DNA of 64,000 nt from Jiangella gansuensis DSM 44835 (GTDB taxonomy: Bacteria; Actinomycetota; Actinomycetes; Jiangellales; Jiangellaceae): positions 4,582,697 through 4,646,696 of the forward strand of contig NZ_KI911782.1 in the NCBI RefSeq assembly GCF_000515395.1. The letters run 5' to 3'. This document shows, in pieces, positions 40,532 to 49,622 of the stretch. Every line of letters begins with the position of its first letter. Position 1 is the stretch's first letter. The position numbers were made by a program, and so were the translations under genes. Under the pieces are notes generated by a model. It was not told the DNA's origin. It saw only the letters and a list, made by a program, of their open reading frames with translations, and searched no databases.

Positions 40532-41764
40532 ATGCACGACCACCGCAGACTCGGCCGCGAGCTGAGCATCTTCGACACCGATCCGCTGATCGGCGCCGGG
40601 CTTCCGTACTGGCTGCCCGACGGCGCCGCGGTGCGGCACGCGTTGGAGGACTACATCCACGCTGTCGAGCGGCGCGCGGGCTACCAGCACGTGTATTCGC
40701 CGGCGCTGGGCAAACGCGAGCTGTACGAGATCTCCGGGCACTGGTCGCACTACGGCGACGACATGTTCCCGCCCATGGAGCTCGGCGGTGAGCAGCTGGT
40801 GCTGCGGCCCAGCCTTTGCCCGCACCACGCCGTCATCTACCGCTCCCGCGAGCACAGCTACCGTGAGCTGCCGTTCCGGCTGGCCGAGCTGGGCGGCATG
40901 TACCGCTCCGAACTGTCCGGCGTCCTCGGCGGGCTGACCCGGGTCCGCGCCGTCCAGCTGAACGACGGGCACATCTTCTGCGCCGAGGGCCAGGCGGCGG
41001 CCGAGGCGGGCGCGGCACTGCGGCTGATCCGGGGCGCACACGCGGCGATGGGCATCGTGCCGGTGCGGTACCGGCTGTCGCTGCCGGGGTCGGGCGGCAA
41101 GTACGTGGGCGCGTCCGCCCGCTGGCGCAAGGCCGCCGCGTTGCTGAGCGAGGCACTCGACACCGCCGGCGTGCCGTACGAGCCGGCCGAGGGAGAGGCC
41201 GCCTTCTACGGCCCGAAGATCGACGTCCAGATCGCCGACGGCGCCGGCCGGGAGACCACCCTGTCCACCATCCAGATCGATTTCCACCAGCCGGAACGGT
41301 TCGGCCTGGAGTACATCGGCTCGGACGGGGCCAGGCACCGGCCGGTCATGGTGCACCGCAGCATCATCGGCGGGCTCGAGCGGGCCGTCGCGCACCTGAT
41401 CGACGTGCACGGCGGCGCGTTCCCGCCGTGGCTCGCGCCCACCCAGCTGGTGGTGGTCCCGATCTCCGCCGCCGAGGTGCCCGCGGCCGACGCTCTGGCG
41501 CGGCGCTGCGCCGAGCACGACCTGCGGGTACGGGTGGCCGGCCCGGAGCGGGGCAGCCTGGGTGCGCGGATCCGCGCCGAGCGGCTGGTCCCGTACCAGG
41601 CGGTCGTCGGCGCCGCGGAGGCCGCCGACGAGTCCGTCGCCGTCCGACTGCGCGATGGCCGCCGGCTGCCGCCGCTACCCGCCGCCGAGGTGGTGGCACG
41701 GATCGCCGAGCTGGTGTCCGCGCACAGCACCGAGCTGTGGGACGCGCCGGTGCCTGCCCGCTGA
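40532..41764 (+). CDS. Short threonyl-tRNA synthetase lacking TGS and editing domains
   Basis: 410 residues from ATG 40532 (GAGGAGA upstream). It begins directly at the catalytic core (DHRRLGRELSIF) where normal ThrRS has about 240 more N-terminal residues. Zinc ligands are present: Cys in RPSLCPHHAV, His in NDGHIFC, His in VMVHRSIIGG. Class II motif 2 is FRLAELGGMYRSELSG, and the anticodon-binding domain follows (APTQLVVVPIS). Without editing it cannot clear Ser-tRNA(Thr) in cis. Probably a second, stress-induced or inhibitor-resistant synthetase controlled by the leader upstream. Confidence 0.9.
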   Translation: MHDHRRLGRELSIFDTDPLIGAGLPYWLPDGAAVRHALEDYIHAVERRAGYQHVYSPALGKRELYEISGHWSHYGDDMFPPMELGGEQLVLRPSLCPHHAVIYRSREHSYRELPFRLAELGGMYRSELSGVLGGLTRVRAVQLNDGHIFCAEGQAAAEAGAALRLIRGAHAAMGIVPVRYRLSLPGSGGKYVGASARWRKAAALLSEALDTAGVPYEPAEGEAAFYGPKIDVQIADGAGRETTLSTIQIDFHQPERFGLEYIGSDGARHRPVMVHRSIIGGLERAVAHLIDVHGGAFPPWLAPTQLVVVPISAAEVPAADALARRCAEHDLRVRVAGPERGSLGARIRAERLVPYQAVVGAAEAADESVAVRLRDGRRLPPLPAAEVVARIAELVSAHSTELWDAPVPAR

Positions 41765-41834
41765 CGTTCGCGGTTGCATCGGTTCGGAGCGCTCGTGGCG
41801 GTGGCCGGGCGCCCGTCTAACGGGTCGTCACCTG

Positions 41835-42263
41835 TCACCTCGTCGACGTTTCCCGCTCGGCATCCCAGGCGGCGGCGATGCGCTGGCAGGCCGCGTGCTG
41901 CTCCGGGTCGACGACGAGGACGAGGCGATGGTCGTGGTCGCTGTACTGGACGCGGATGTCGATGCGGGCGTCCGCGATCCTCCGGGCGAACGCACCGAGC
42001 TGACCGGGGACGTCCTGGTCGAGCCGGAGCGTGACGACGTCATGGACGACCACCGGGCCGATGCCGCGGGCTTCGAGCGCGTCCTTGCCGCGGTCGGCGT
42101 CGTCGACGAGGAAGTGCGCGATGCACGTCCCGTCATGGGTGAACACTCCACCGCCCTCGAGGCTCACTCCGGCTGCGCCGAGGGTTTCGCCGAATTCGGC
42201 CAGCGAACCGGGACGGTTGGCGAGGATGACCTCGAGGTCGCGAGGTGTCTTCTGCGTCGGCAT
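41835..42263 (-). CDS. Tandem ACT-domain protein
   Basis: 142 residues from ATG 42263. Two ACT-like modules: DLEVILANRPGSLAEFGETL and DVVTLRLDQDVPGQLGAFARRIADARIDI. ACT domains bind amino acids and regulate enzymes; small stand-alone forms act as sensors. Convergent with the ThrRS gene and divergent from the ArsR-type gene. Confidence 0.85.
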   Translation of the reverse strand: MPTQKTPRDLEVILANRPGSLAEFGETLGAAGVSLEGGGVFTHDGTCIAHFLVDDADRGKDALEARGIGPVVVHDVVTLRLDQDVPGQLGAFARRIADARIDIRVQYSDHDHRLVLVVDPEQHAACQRIAAAWDAERETSTR

Positions 42264-42326
42264 GACCGCACCGTACGGATGGAACGCTTCGGCGCGCGCC
42301 GAAGTGTGCGTGCGTAACCTGACGGG

Positions 42327-43046
42327 ATGAGCCGCGACCTGAGCACCATCGGGAGCGCCCTTGCCGCGCCGGTCCGCTCGGCGTTCCTGAACCTGCTCAT
42401 GGACGGGTCGACGCGGCCCGCGAGCGAACTGGCCGCCTTCGCCGGGGTGAGCGCGTCGACGGCGAGCCAGCACCTCACCGTCCTGCTCGACGCCGGCCTG
42501 GTCAGCTGCGTTCCGCGGGGCAGGCACCGCTTCTACGCTCTCGCCGACGCGAATGTCGCCGCCACGCTCGAACAGCTCGGCCAGCTCTGCCCGCCCGCGC
42601 CGGCCATCACCGAGACGCAGCGCAGGGCCGGTCGTGGCCTCGTCCACGCGCGGCTCTGCTACGACCACCTCGCCGGCAAACTGGGCGTCGCCGTGGCCGA
42701 CGCGATGATCGCGAACAACTGGGTCGACCCGGCGTTGACGACGGTCACGGCCGCCGGCGTCGAGCACCTCGCCGCCGGCGGAGTCGACGTCCCGGCCCCG
42801 CGGAAGGGCCGGCGCCCGCTGCTGTGGCCGTGCCCGGACTGGACCGAACGCCGGCCCCACGTCGCCGGAGCGCTCGGCGCCGCGATCGCGACCCACTTCG
42901 CGCAGCGGGGCTGGATCCGGCGCCGTCCGCACGGCCGCGGCCTCCTCATCACCGACGACGGCGCCGATTCCATCAGGTCACGCTGGAACGTCGAGCTTGA
43001 TCATGGCGCGTTCTGTGTTGCTGGGGCAGTACGAAGAACGCCATGA
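42327..43046 (+). CDS. ArsR-type winged-helix regulator, 239 aa
   Basis: HTH at residues 10-75 (RSAFLNLLMDGSTRPASELA, VSASTASQHLTVLLDAGLVS, RGRHRFYAL). The extended C-terminal part (residues 100-230: HARLCYDHLAGKLGVAVADA) is a second winged-like module found in a long ArsR subgroup. No Cys metal site typical of ArsR/SmtB is visible, so a non-metal signal is likely. Its last 16 codons are part of a terminator hairpin. Confidence 0.85.
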   Translation: MSRDLSTIGSALAAPVRSAFLNLLMDGSTRPASELAAFAGVSASTASQHLTVLLDAGLVSCVPRGRHRFYALADANVAATLEQLGQLCPPAPAITETQRRAGRGLVHARLCYDHLAGKLGVAVADAMIANNWVDPALTTVTAAGVEHLAAGGVDVPAPRKGRRPLLWPCPDWTERRPHVAGALGAAIATHFAQRGWIRRRPHGRGLLITDDGADSIRSRWNVELDHGAFCVAGAVRRTP

Positions 43047-43049
43047 TCA
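42998..43049. terminator. Convergent terminator hairpin with TGATCATG stem
   Basis: Left arm TGATCATGGCGCGTTCT at 42998-43014 pairs with AGAACGCCATGATCA at 43035-43049 (two bulged bases). It lies between the converging ArsR-type and oxidase genes, partly inside the former. Confidence 0.75.
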
Positions 43050-43084
43050 CGCTCGGGCGCCGGTGAGGCCGGTGGCCGCGGTGG

Positions 43085-44614
43085 TCAGTGGTCGTGCTCG
43101 TGGCCGCTGCCGACGGACCCGGCCTCCTCGCCGGGCTCGACCACCACGAACTGGCCCATCATGCCCTCGTCCTCGTGCCAGAGCAGATGACAGTGGTACA
43201 TGTACGGCACCGACGGGTCGGTGTACTCGGTGAACCGCATGATCAGCCGGAACCGCACGTCCGGCGGCAGGTAGATGGTGTCCTTCCAGCCCGACAGCTG
43301 CGCCGGGGGGTCGTCGCCGTCGACGCTGAGGACCTGGAACTGCACGTCGTGGACGTGGAAGTTGTGCGGCTGCCGGTGGCCGTTCCAGACCTCCCAGACC
43401 TCGGTGGTGTCGACGGTGACGACGTCGTCGATGCGGTCCATCTCCATCGACTCGCCGTTGATGCGGTTGTTGCGCAGCTCGAACTCGCGGGTCTCGGTCG
43501 CGTCGGACTCGTCCAAGCGCTCGACGGAAACCAGTTCGGCGGGCAGGTCCGGGGACGGGTCCAGGTCGTCCTCGGCTCGTAGCAGCAGGACGTCGAGGGT
43601 GTCGCCGGCACCGGTGCTCCTGGTCCGGCCGCTGGACAGGCCGAGGTCCTGCGGATACGAACGCAGCGTGACCTCCTCGCCGGGCTCCAGCTCGACGACG
43701 ATCTCGGCCCGCTCGCCGGGGGTCAGCAGGATGCGGTCCAGTGTGGCCGGCTCGCGCAGGAGTCCGCCGTCACTGCCGATCATGGCGAACTCGCGGTCCT
43801 CGAAACCGAAGGAGTAGCTGCGCGCGGTGGAGGCGTTGAGCAGCCGCAGCCGGGTGCGCTGCGCGGTGACGTCGAACACCGGCCCGGCGGTGCCGTTGAC
43901 CAGGATGGTGCCGCCGATCATGCCATTGTCCTGGCGCGACGTCTCCTGCAGCCGCCCGTCCGCGTCGAACGTCTTGTCCTGGACGATCACGGGGATGTCG
44001 TCGACGCCGTAGGTGCGGGGGAGGTCGAGGCCGGCCTCGTCATCGTCGTCGATGATGAACAGCCCGCCCAGGCCGCGGTAGACGTGACGCTCGGTCTCGC
44101 CGTGCGGGTGCGGGTGGTACCAGAGCGTGGCGGCGGGCTGGTCGATCCGCCACGACGGTGACCACGTGTCGCCGGGCTCGATCATCTGGTGCGGGCCGCC
44201 GTCCGCGGCAGCCGGCAGATGCATGCCGTGCCAGTGCAGCGTGGTGGACTCGTCGAGGTCGTTGGTCACGTTGATCTCGACGGACTCACCGCGTCGTGCC
44301 CGCAGCGTCGGGCCGAGCAGGGAACCGTTGAGCCCCCACGTGTCGGCTTCGCCGGCGGGCACGATCGCGCTGCGCCCGGCCTGGGCGGTCAGCTCGAAGA
44401 CGGTGGTGCCGTCGCGGCGGCTGGACTCCGCCAGTGGCGGGATGTGCAGCGGGTTGCTGAAGTCGATGTCGCCGACGGTGTCGATCGACTCGCGCTGGTC
44501 CAGGAACGAACAGCCGGACAGCGCCGGCGCGGTGGTCACGGCCAGGCCGGCGGCGGCGCCGAGCTTGAGGAACCCGCGCCGGTCCAGGCGGGGCCCGGGA
44601 CGCTGCGTGGTCAT
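43085..44614 (-). CDS. Secreted multicopper oxidase
   Basis: 509 residues from ATG 44614 with Tat-like signal LDRRGFLKLGAAAGLA, followed by a Cys (SGCS) that may be lipidated. All four copper-ligand clusters are present: HWHGMH, HPHPHG, HNFHVHDVQF and HCHLLWHEDEGM. Fold is a three-domain cupredoxin as in CotA/CueO-like enzymes. The C-terminal His-rich GHEHDH may bind copper. Probably oxidises Cu(I) or phenols outside the cell. Last gene of a three-gene unit. Confidence 0.93.
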   Translation of the reverse strand: MTTQRPGPRLDRRGFLKLGAAAGLAVTTAPALSGCSFLDQRESIDTVGDIDFSNPLHIPPLAESSRRDGTTVFELTAQAGRSAIVPAGEADTWGLNGSLLGPTLRARRGESVEINVTNDLDESTTLHWHGMHLPAAADGGPHQMIEPGDTWSPSWRIDQPAATLWYHPHPHGETERHVYRGLGGLFIIDDDDEAGLDLPRTYGVDDIPVIVQDKTFDADGRLQETSRQDNGMIGGTILVNGTAGPVFDVTAQRTRLRLLNASTARSYSFGFEDREFAMIGSDGGLLREPATLDRILLTPGERAEIVVELEPGEEVTLRSYPQDLGLSSGRTRSTGAGDTLDVLLLRAEDDLDPSPDLPAELVSVERLDESDATETREFELRNNRINGESMEMDRIDDVVTVDTTEVWEVWNGHRQPHNFHVHDVQFQVLSVDGDDPPAQLSGWKDTIYLPPDVRFRLIMRFTEYTDPSVPYMYHCHLLWHEDEGMMGQFVVVEPGEEAGSVGSGHEHDH

Positions 44615-45063
44615 GCGAGGTCCTTTCCGGCGGCGGCGGTCGCGGCGGCGACGGCGCGTACGCCGCGGGCCGGACGGCGGGCCGCCAGGACGCACAGGTA
44701 CACGGAGGCGACGACGATCCCGACGCCGAGCGGCAGGTGGATGACGAGGATGTCCGCGTACCCCATGCCGAGTTGGAAGGTCTCGGCGGCGAACAGCGCG
44801 ACGACCAGCAGTGGCGCCCAGATGGTTCCGCGGCCGGGCCGCCACCACAGGATCCCGAGTCCGAACAGCACCATCGACAGCGTGAGAATGAAAGACCCGT
44901 TCGTGCCGTGCAGGTCGAGGGCGGTGCCGTCGGCGTCGAGGCTCCAGCCGGCCAGCAGCGGCTGGATGCACGCCAACGCGGCGTGCAAGATGGCGACTGT
45001 CAGGAACAGCGCGTGGACGAGGGAGGCCAGACGGGCGGTGAAGCTCTTCGGCTGCTCAGACAC
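44611..45063 (-). CDS. Four-helix membrane protein (DUF6220-like)
   Basis: 150 residues from GTG 45063, chosen as it overlaps the upstream stop (GTGTCTGA). Four predicted membrane segments (ALFLTVAILHAALACIQPLL, SFILTLSMVLFGLGILWW, APLLVVALFAAETFQLG, VIHLPLGVGIVVASVYLCVL) with conserved His residues that could bind haem. Lies between an FAD monooxygenase and the oxidase gene, overlapping both, so it is part of the same redox unit. Confidence 0.8.
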   Translation of the reverse strand: MSEQPKSFTARLASLVHALFLTVAILHAALACIQPLLAGWSLDADGTALDLHGTNGSFILTLSMVLFGLGILWWRPGRGTIWAPLLVVALFAAETFQLGMGYADILVIHLPLGVGIVVASVYLCVLAARRPARGVRAVAAATAAAGKDLA

Positions 45064-46258
45064 GCTCCGCCTCGGGCCTCGTGACGCGGCGCGGCCGCTC
45101 GTCGATCCGGTAGCTGTACTGCTCCGTGGTGGCCTTTCCGCCCATGCGCAGGAAGAACCCGAGCGTGAGGTCGCGGAAGAGGCTCCCGGCGGCCGACGCG
45201 ACCTTCCGGTCACCGATCTGCCGGCCGAAGCGCACGATCTTCTCCGCGCGTGCCTTGCGTTCGCCGACGAAGCCGGTCAGCGCCGCCGTGGGGTCGGCCT
45301 CGTCGGTGAGCCAGCGGGCGAGGACCACCGCGTCCTCGATGGCCAGGCTCGCGCCCTGGCCGCTGGACGGGCTGACCGCGTGCGCGGCGTCGCCGATGAG
45401 GCAGACCCGGTCGGTGTTCCATGCGGTGAGCGCGGGCATGTCATAGACCGGCCAGGCGCCGACCGCTCCGTCGGCCGCTCGCAGCACGGCGCGCACCACC
45501 TCGGGGTCGTCGCTGTGCAGCCGCCGGATGGTGTCCATCCACGCACGCTGGTCCAGGTCGTCCAGTTCCGTGCGGCCCGGTTCGTCGGCGCGGGGCACGT
45601 TGGTGAACCAGTACGCGGTGGAATCCTTCACGGCATAGCCGAAGAAGGCCCGGCGTCCGAAGTACATCTGCTGCCGCGCGGTGTCGGGCAGGTCGACCGA
45701 TGCCCAGCCGCCGCAGTCCACGATGCCGGTGTACGCCGGCGACGGGGCGTCGGGCCAGGTGAGCCGACGCACCGCGGACCAGATGCCGTCGGCGCCGATC
45801 ACCACGTCCGCGTCGAACTCCTGGCCGTCGGCGAAGGTGGCACGCAGGCCGGCACCGTGGTCGCCGAGCTCGACCAGGCGGGCGCCGTGGACGTATCGGA
45901 CTCCGGCGGCGCGCGCCCGGGTGGCCAGCTCGGTGTGCAGGTTGGCCCGGCGCATGACGACGCTGCGGGCCCCGTACGTCACCTGATCGTTCTCGCCGGG
46001 AATCTCGGCGATGCGCCGTCCACGGGCGTTGTGGAAGTCCAGGCCGGACAGTTCGAATCCGCCGGCCGCGGCCGGGACGTCACCGAGGCGGATCGACCGC
46101 AGGGCGTTGACACCGTTCGGTGCCAGGGTCAGGAACGCTCCACCGGTGGTGCCGATGTCCGGGCGCGCCTCCGCGACGACGGCCTGGGCTCCGGCCCGAT
46201 GGAGCGCATAGGCCAGCGTCGACCCGGCGATACCGCCGCCGACAACGAGAATCTTCAT
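45056..46258 (-). CDS. FAD-dependent aromatic-type monooxygenase
   Basis: 400 residues. FAD motif KILVVGGGIAGSTLAYALHR, DG motif ADVVIGADGIWSAVRRL, and the GD motif CLIGDAAHAVSPSSGQGASL. Class A hydroxylase related to TetX-like or salicylate-type enzymes. Divergently transcribed from the MarR gene, with a shared operator; the substrate is probably also the MarR ligand. Confidence 0.92.
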   Translation of the reverse strand: MKILVVGGGIAGSTLAYALHRAGAQAVVAEARPDIGTTGGAFLTLAPNGVNALRSIRLGDVPAAAGGFELSGLDFHNARGRRIAEIPGENDQVTYGARSVVMRRANLHTELATRARAAGVRYVHGARLVELGDHGAGLRATFADGQEFDADVVIGADGIWSAVRRLTWPDAPSPAYTGIVDCGGWASVDLPDTARQQMYFGRRAFFGYAVKDSTAYWFTNVPRADEPGRTELDDLDQRAWMDTIRRLHSDDPEVVRAVLRAADGAVGAWPVYDMPALTAWNTDRVCLIGDAAHAVSPSSGQGASLAIEDAVVLARWLTDEADPTAALTGFVGERKARAEKIVRFGRQIGDRKVASAAGSLFRDLTLGFFLRMGGKATTEQYSYRIDERPRRVTRPEAERV

Positions 46259-46282
46259 GAACCAGGCCCCGTTCGAATTAGT

Positions 46283-46298
46283 TCGTTCGAGCGAACGA
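46283..46298. promoter_or_regulatory. MarR operator palindrome
   Basis: TCGTTCG-AG-CGAACGA, perfect 7-bp arms, centred 32 bases upstream of the monooxygenase ATG and 30 bases upstream of the MarR ATG. Fits MarR-type autoregulation of both genes. Confidence 0.7.
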
Positions 46299-46319
46299 TT
46301 GAAAGGTAACATTGGTCTC

Positions 46320-46805
46320 ATGCGCCGGTCAACGCAAACGGGTCCAGAGCGGGCCGAGGTGCTGCAGGCGATCGCCGACTCCGGCCGGCGGCTGAGCACG
46401 GCGATGATCCTGTTCCACACGAACCTCTCCAAGCGCGTCGGCCTCGGCACGACGGAGGAGAAGGTCCTGGAGCTCGTGCGCCGCCACGGTCATCCGTCGG
46501 TGCGCGAGCTCGCCGAACAGACCGGGATGGCGAAGAACTCGATCAGCGACGTCCTGGATCGTCTGGAACGCAAGGGGTTCGTCACCCGCGAACCGGACCC
46601 CGCCGACGGGCGCCGGGTCGCCATCGTCGCCACCGAGGAGGGCGCTGCCCGCATCGGGCGGCTCTTCGGCGGCATGATGGCGCGGCTGGGGGAGCTGAAC
46701 GCCGAGTACTCCGACGCCGAGCTGGCCCTCATCGCCGAGTATCAGCGCCGTGCCGCGGAGATCCAGGCCGACGAGGCGCGGGCGCTCGCCGACGGGTCCA
46801 GCTGA
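46320..46805 (+). CDS. MarR-family regulator
   Basis: 161 residues from ATG 46320; an upstream in-frame ATG (46257) lies inside the neighbour and is rejected. Winged helix VRELAEQTGMAKNSISDVLD and wing RKGFVTREPDPADGRRVAI, with helical dimerisation ends. Represses the divergent monooxygenase operon. Confidence 0.9.
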   Translation: MRRSTQTGPERAEVLQAIADSGRRLSTAMILFHTNLSKRVGLGTTEEKVLELVRRHGHPSVRELAEQTGMAKNSISDVLDRLERKGFVTREPDPADGRRVAIVATEEGAARIGRLFGGMMARLGELNAEYSDAELALIAEYQRRAAEIQADEARALADGSS

Positions 46806-46820
46806 CCGCGTCGAACGGGC

Positions 46821-47402
46821 TCAGCGGTGCTGGGCGATGAGGTCCTTGCCCATCGACTTGGCCCGCCGCGCCGCACCGGTGTCGCCCTCCAACGCGGCGA
46901 TGATGGAGCCCTTCATCAAGATGTGCCAGGCCCGCGCGAACTCCTCCGGCTCACGCAGCCCGGCCTCCTCCGCCCGCCGCCGGGTGATGGCCCGCAGGTT
47001 GGCCAGGTGCTCGATGCTGGCCTGCCCCAGCGGATGGTCCTTGCCCATCTCCAGCAGCACCGTGATGAACGCGATGCCGTCGAAGTCGTCGCTGTCGAAC
47101 CACTCGTCGAACACGTCGAACACGGCCAGCAGCCGCTCCTCGGCATTGTTGCCGCGGGCCTCGGAGCCCTGCTCGACCAGCCCGTGCGTCCACTCCTGCT
47201 CGCGCCGCTCCAGATACGCCAGCACCAGCGCCTGCTTGGACGGAAAGTGCCGGTAGAAAGTGGCCTTCGCCACGTGCGAACGCTCGATGACCTCGTCCAC
47301 ACCCACCCCGTTGACGCCCCGCCGGGCGAACAACCGGTAGCTCGTGCTCAGGATGCGTTCTCTCGCCTTCACTGGCGTGCTCGTCGCTTCCGGCCCGTGC
47401 AT
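46821..47402 (-). CDS. TetR-family regulator
   Basis: 193 residues from ATG 47402. HTH: ILSTSYRLFARRGVNGVGVD and SHVAKATFYRHFPSKQALVL; ligand domain of the TetR_C type. Convergent with MarR, divergent from the ribosomal protection gene, 103 bases from its leader ORF; GGTGGAC-TGCGCGG-GTCCACC (47462-47482) between them is a perfect inverted repeat suitable as its operator. Confidence 0.9.
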   Translation of the reverse strand: MHGPEATSTPVKARERILSTSYRLFARRGVNGVGVDEVIERSHVAKATFYRHFPSKQALVLAYLERREQEWTHGLVEQGSEARGNNAEERLLAVFDVFDEWFDSDDFDGIAFITVLLEMGKDHPLGQASIEHLANLRAITRRRAEEAGLREPEEFARAWHILMKGSIIAALEGDTGAARRAKSMGKDLIAQHR

Positions 47403-47504
47403 GGCGACCGACCCTACCGGGTGCGCGGGGCGAAAACCCGTTGCCCCCGCCGGCTCGGCTCTGGTGGACTGCGCGGGTCCACCGGATTCGGCCGAGGAGG
47501 GGTC

Positions 47505-47615
47505 ATGCGAGGAGCTGTCGTGTCCACCCAGCAGGTCGCTCACGCCTATCCGAAGGACATGACGCTCGTTGCGCACGCTCAATCTGGGGATCCTGGCCCA
47601 CGTCGACGCCGGTAA
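47505..47615 (+). CDS. Leader ORF overlapping the ribosomal protection gene
   Basis: 36 codons; the ATG follows a strong GAGGAGGGG, whereas the TTG start of the next gene at 47569 has none. It overlaps that gene by 47 bases in another frame. Translation of this ORF probably sets expression of the resistance gene, by coupling or by stalling when the ribosome is inhibited. The peptide itself (AHAQSGDPGPRRRR at the end) has no known family. Confidence 0.5.
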   Translation: MRGAVVSTQQVAHAYPKDMTLVAHAQSGDPGPRRRR

Positions 47616-49566
47616 GACCAGTCTGACCGAGCGGCTGCTGTACGCCGCCGGGGTCATCGACGAGGTCGGCAGCGTCGACGCCGGCAGTACCCGCACCGAC
47701 ACCCTCGCGCTGGAACGCCAGCGCGGCATCACCATCAAGTCCGCCGTCGTCTCGTTCCTGGTCGGCGACACGACGGTGAACCTCATCGATACCCCGGGTC
47801 ACCCCGACTTCATCGCCGAGGTCGAGCGGGTCCTCGACGTACTCGACGGCGCCGTCCTGGTGGTCTCCGCGGTCGAAGGCGTGCAGGCACAGACCCGGGT
47901 GCTCATGCGGGCCCTGCGACGGCTGCGCATTCCCACGCTGCTGTTCGTGAACAAGCTGGATCGCGCCGGTGCGCAGCCGGACCGCGTGCTCGCCGAGATC
48001 GCGGCGAAGCTGTCGCCGGCGGCCGTGCCCATGGTGGCGACGACGGCGCCGGGCGGCCGCGCGGCGGCTGCCGTCGCGTTCGGTCCCGGCGACGACGGAT
48101 TCGAGTCGCGGCTGGCCGACGTGCTGGCCGACCACGACGACGACCTGCTCGCCGCGTACGTCCACGACGCCGCGGCCGTCCCGTACCGGCGGCTGCGGCG
48201 TGACCTCGCGGTGCAGACCGGCCGGGCGCTCGTGCATCCGGTGTACCTCGGCTCGGCCATCACCGGTGCCGGCGTGAACGCACTGATGGCCGGGATCACC
48301 GAGCTGCTGCCGGCCGCGGGCGGGGACCCGTCCGGTCCGGTGTCGGGCACGGTGTTCAAGGTCGAGCGCGGCCCCGCGGGGGAGAAACTGACCTGGGTAC
48401 GGATGTTCGGTGGGACGCTGCGCATTCGTGACCGGGTCAGGCTCGGCGACGGTCGCGAGGGGAAGATCACCGCGATCCGGGTCGTCGACCCGACGGGTGA
48501 CGGTTCGGCGTCGTCGGTCGGGCCCGGCCGGATCGCGACACTCTGGGGTCTGGGCGACGTCCGGATCGGCGACGTCATCGGTGTTCCGCGCGAGGGGGCG
48601 CGGACGGGAAAGCGGTTCGCCCCGCCCACCCTCGAGACGGTGGTGGTGCCCCGGCTTCCCCTGCAACGCGGTGCACTGCAGGTCGCCCTGGCCCAGCTGG
48701 CGGAGCAGGACCCGTTGATCGCCCTGCGCCAGGACGACCTGCGCCGGGAGATCTCGGTGTCGCTCTACGGCGAGGTGCAGAAGGAGGTCATCGAGGCCAC
48801 CCTCGCCGGCGACTACGGGCTGGAGGTGGATTTCCGGGAGTCCACCACGATCTGCGTGGAGCGGCTCACCGGCACCGGCAGCGCGGTGCAGCGCATCCGG
48901 CAGGACGGCAACCCGTTCCTAGCGGGTGTCGGGCTGCGGGTCGAGCCCGCGCCGCCTGGCGGCGGCGTCCGGTTCGGCATCGAGATCGAGCTGGGCTCGC
49001 TGCCGCCGGCGTTCCTGCGCGCCATCGAGGAGACGGTGCGGGAATCCCTCGGCCAGGGGCTGCACGGCTGGGAGATCCCGGACTGCCAGGTCACCCTGTG
49101 GCACTCCGGTTACGCGCCGCGGCAGAGCCACGCGCACGCCGTGTTCGACAAGAGCATGTCCAGCACCGCCGGCGACTTCCGGTTGCTCACCCCGCTGGTG
49201 CTGGTGGACGCGCTGCGGGCCGCGGGGACGCGGGTCCACGAACCGTGGCACCGGCTCCGGCTGGAGATCCCTGCCGACACGCTCGGACAGGTGCTGCCGG
49301 CCCTGACCCGGCTGCGCGCGGTGCCCGGTGCGCCGGCGCCGGCCGGCGCCGGGGGCGAGGCCTACCTGCTGACCGGCGACATCCCGGCCGCGACAGTGCA
49401 CCAGCTGCACCAGGAGCTGCCGGCGCTGACCCGCGGTGAGGGCGTCCTGGAAACCGAGTTCGCCCGGTATCAGCCGGTCACCGGCGCGGTGCCGGAGCGG
49501 CCGCGCACCGATCACAACCCGCTGGACCGCAAGGAGTACCTGCTGCACGTCGTCCGGCGGGTGTGA
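47569..49566 (+). CDS. OtrA/TetM-like ribosomal protection GTPase
   Basis: 665 residues. TTG start gives MRTLNLGILAHVDAGKTSLT, aligning with TetM-type N-termini. G1 AHVDAGKT, G2-adjacent RQRGITIKSA, G3 DTPGHPDF, G4 NKLDRAG. Domain II and the EF-G-like C-terminal domains follow (VSLYGEVQKEVIEATLAGDY, WHSGYAPRQSHAHAVFDKS). Such proteins dislodge tetracyclines from the ribosome; actinomycete versions may also respond to other ribosome inhibitors. Expression probably depends on the leader ORF and the divergent TetR. Confidence 0.93.
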   Translation: MRTLNLGILAHVDAGKTSLTERLLYAAGVIDEVGSVDAGSTRTDTLALERQRGITIKSAVVSFLVGDTTVNLIDTPGHPDFIAEVERVLDVLDGAVLVVSAVEGVQAQTRVLMRALRRLRIPTLLFVNKLDRAGAQPDRVLAEIAAKLSPAAVPMVATTAPGGRAAAAVAFGPGDDGFESRLADVLADHDDDLLAAYVHDAAAVPYRRLRRDLAVQTGRALVHPVYLGSAITGAGVNALMAGITELLPAAGGDPSGPVSGTVFKVERGPAGEKLTWVRMFGGTLRIRDRVRLGDGREGKITAIRVVDPTGDGSASSVGPGRIATLWGLGDVRIGDVIGVPREGARTGKRFAPPTLETVVVPRLPLQRGALQVALAQLAEQDPLIALRQDDLRREISVSLYGEVQKEVIEATLAGDYGLEVDFRESTTICVERLTGTGSAVQRIRQDGNPFLAGVGLRVEPAPPGGGVRFGIEIELGSLPPAFLRAIEETVRESLGQGLHGWEIPDCQVTLWHSGYAPRQSHAHAVFDKSMSSTAGDFRLLTPLVLVDALRAAGTRVHEPWHRLRLEIPADTLGQVLPALTRLRAVPGAPAPAGAGGEAYLLTGDIPAATVHQLHQELPALTRGEGVLETEFARYQPVTGAVPERPRTDHNPLDRKEYLLHVVRRV

Positions 49567-49622
49567 CGGTGTTCGGCCTCGGTGCCCTTCCGCCCGGCAC
49601 GGCGAGCTGCCAGACTCCCGGC

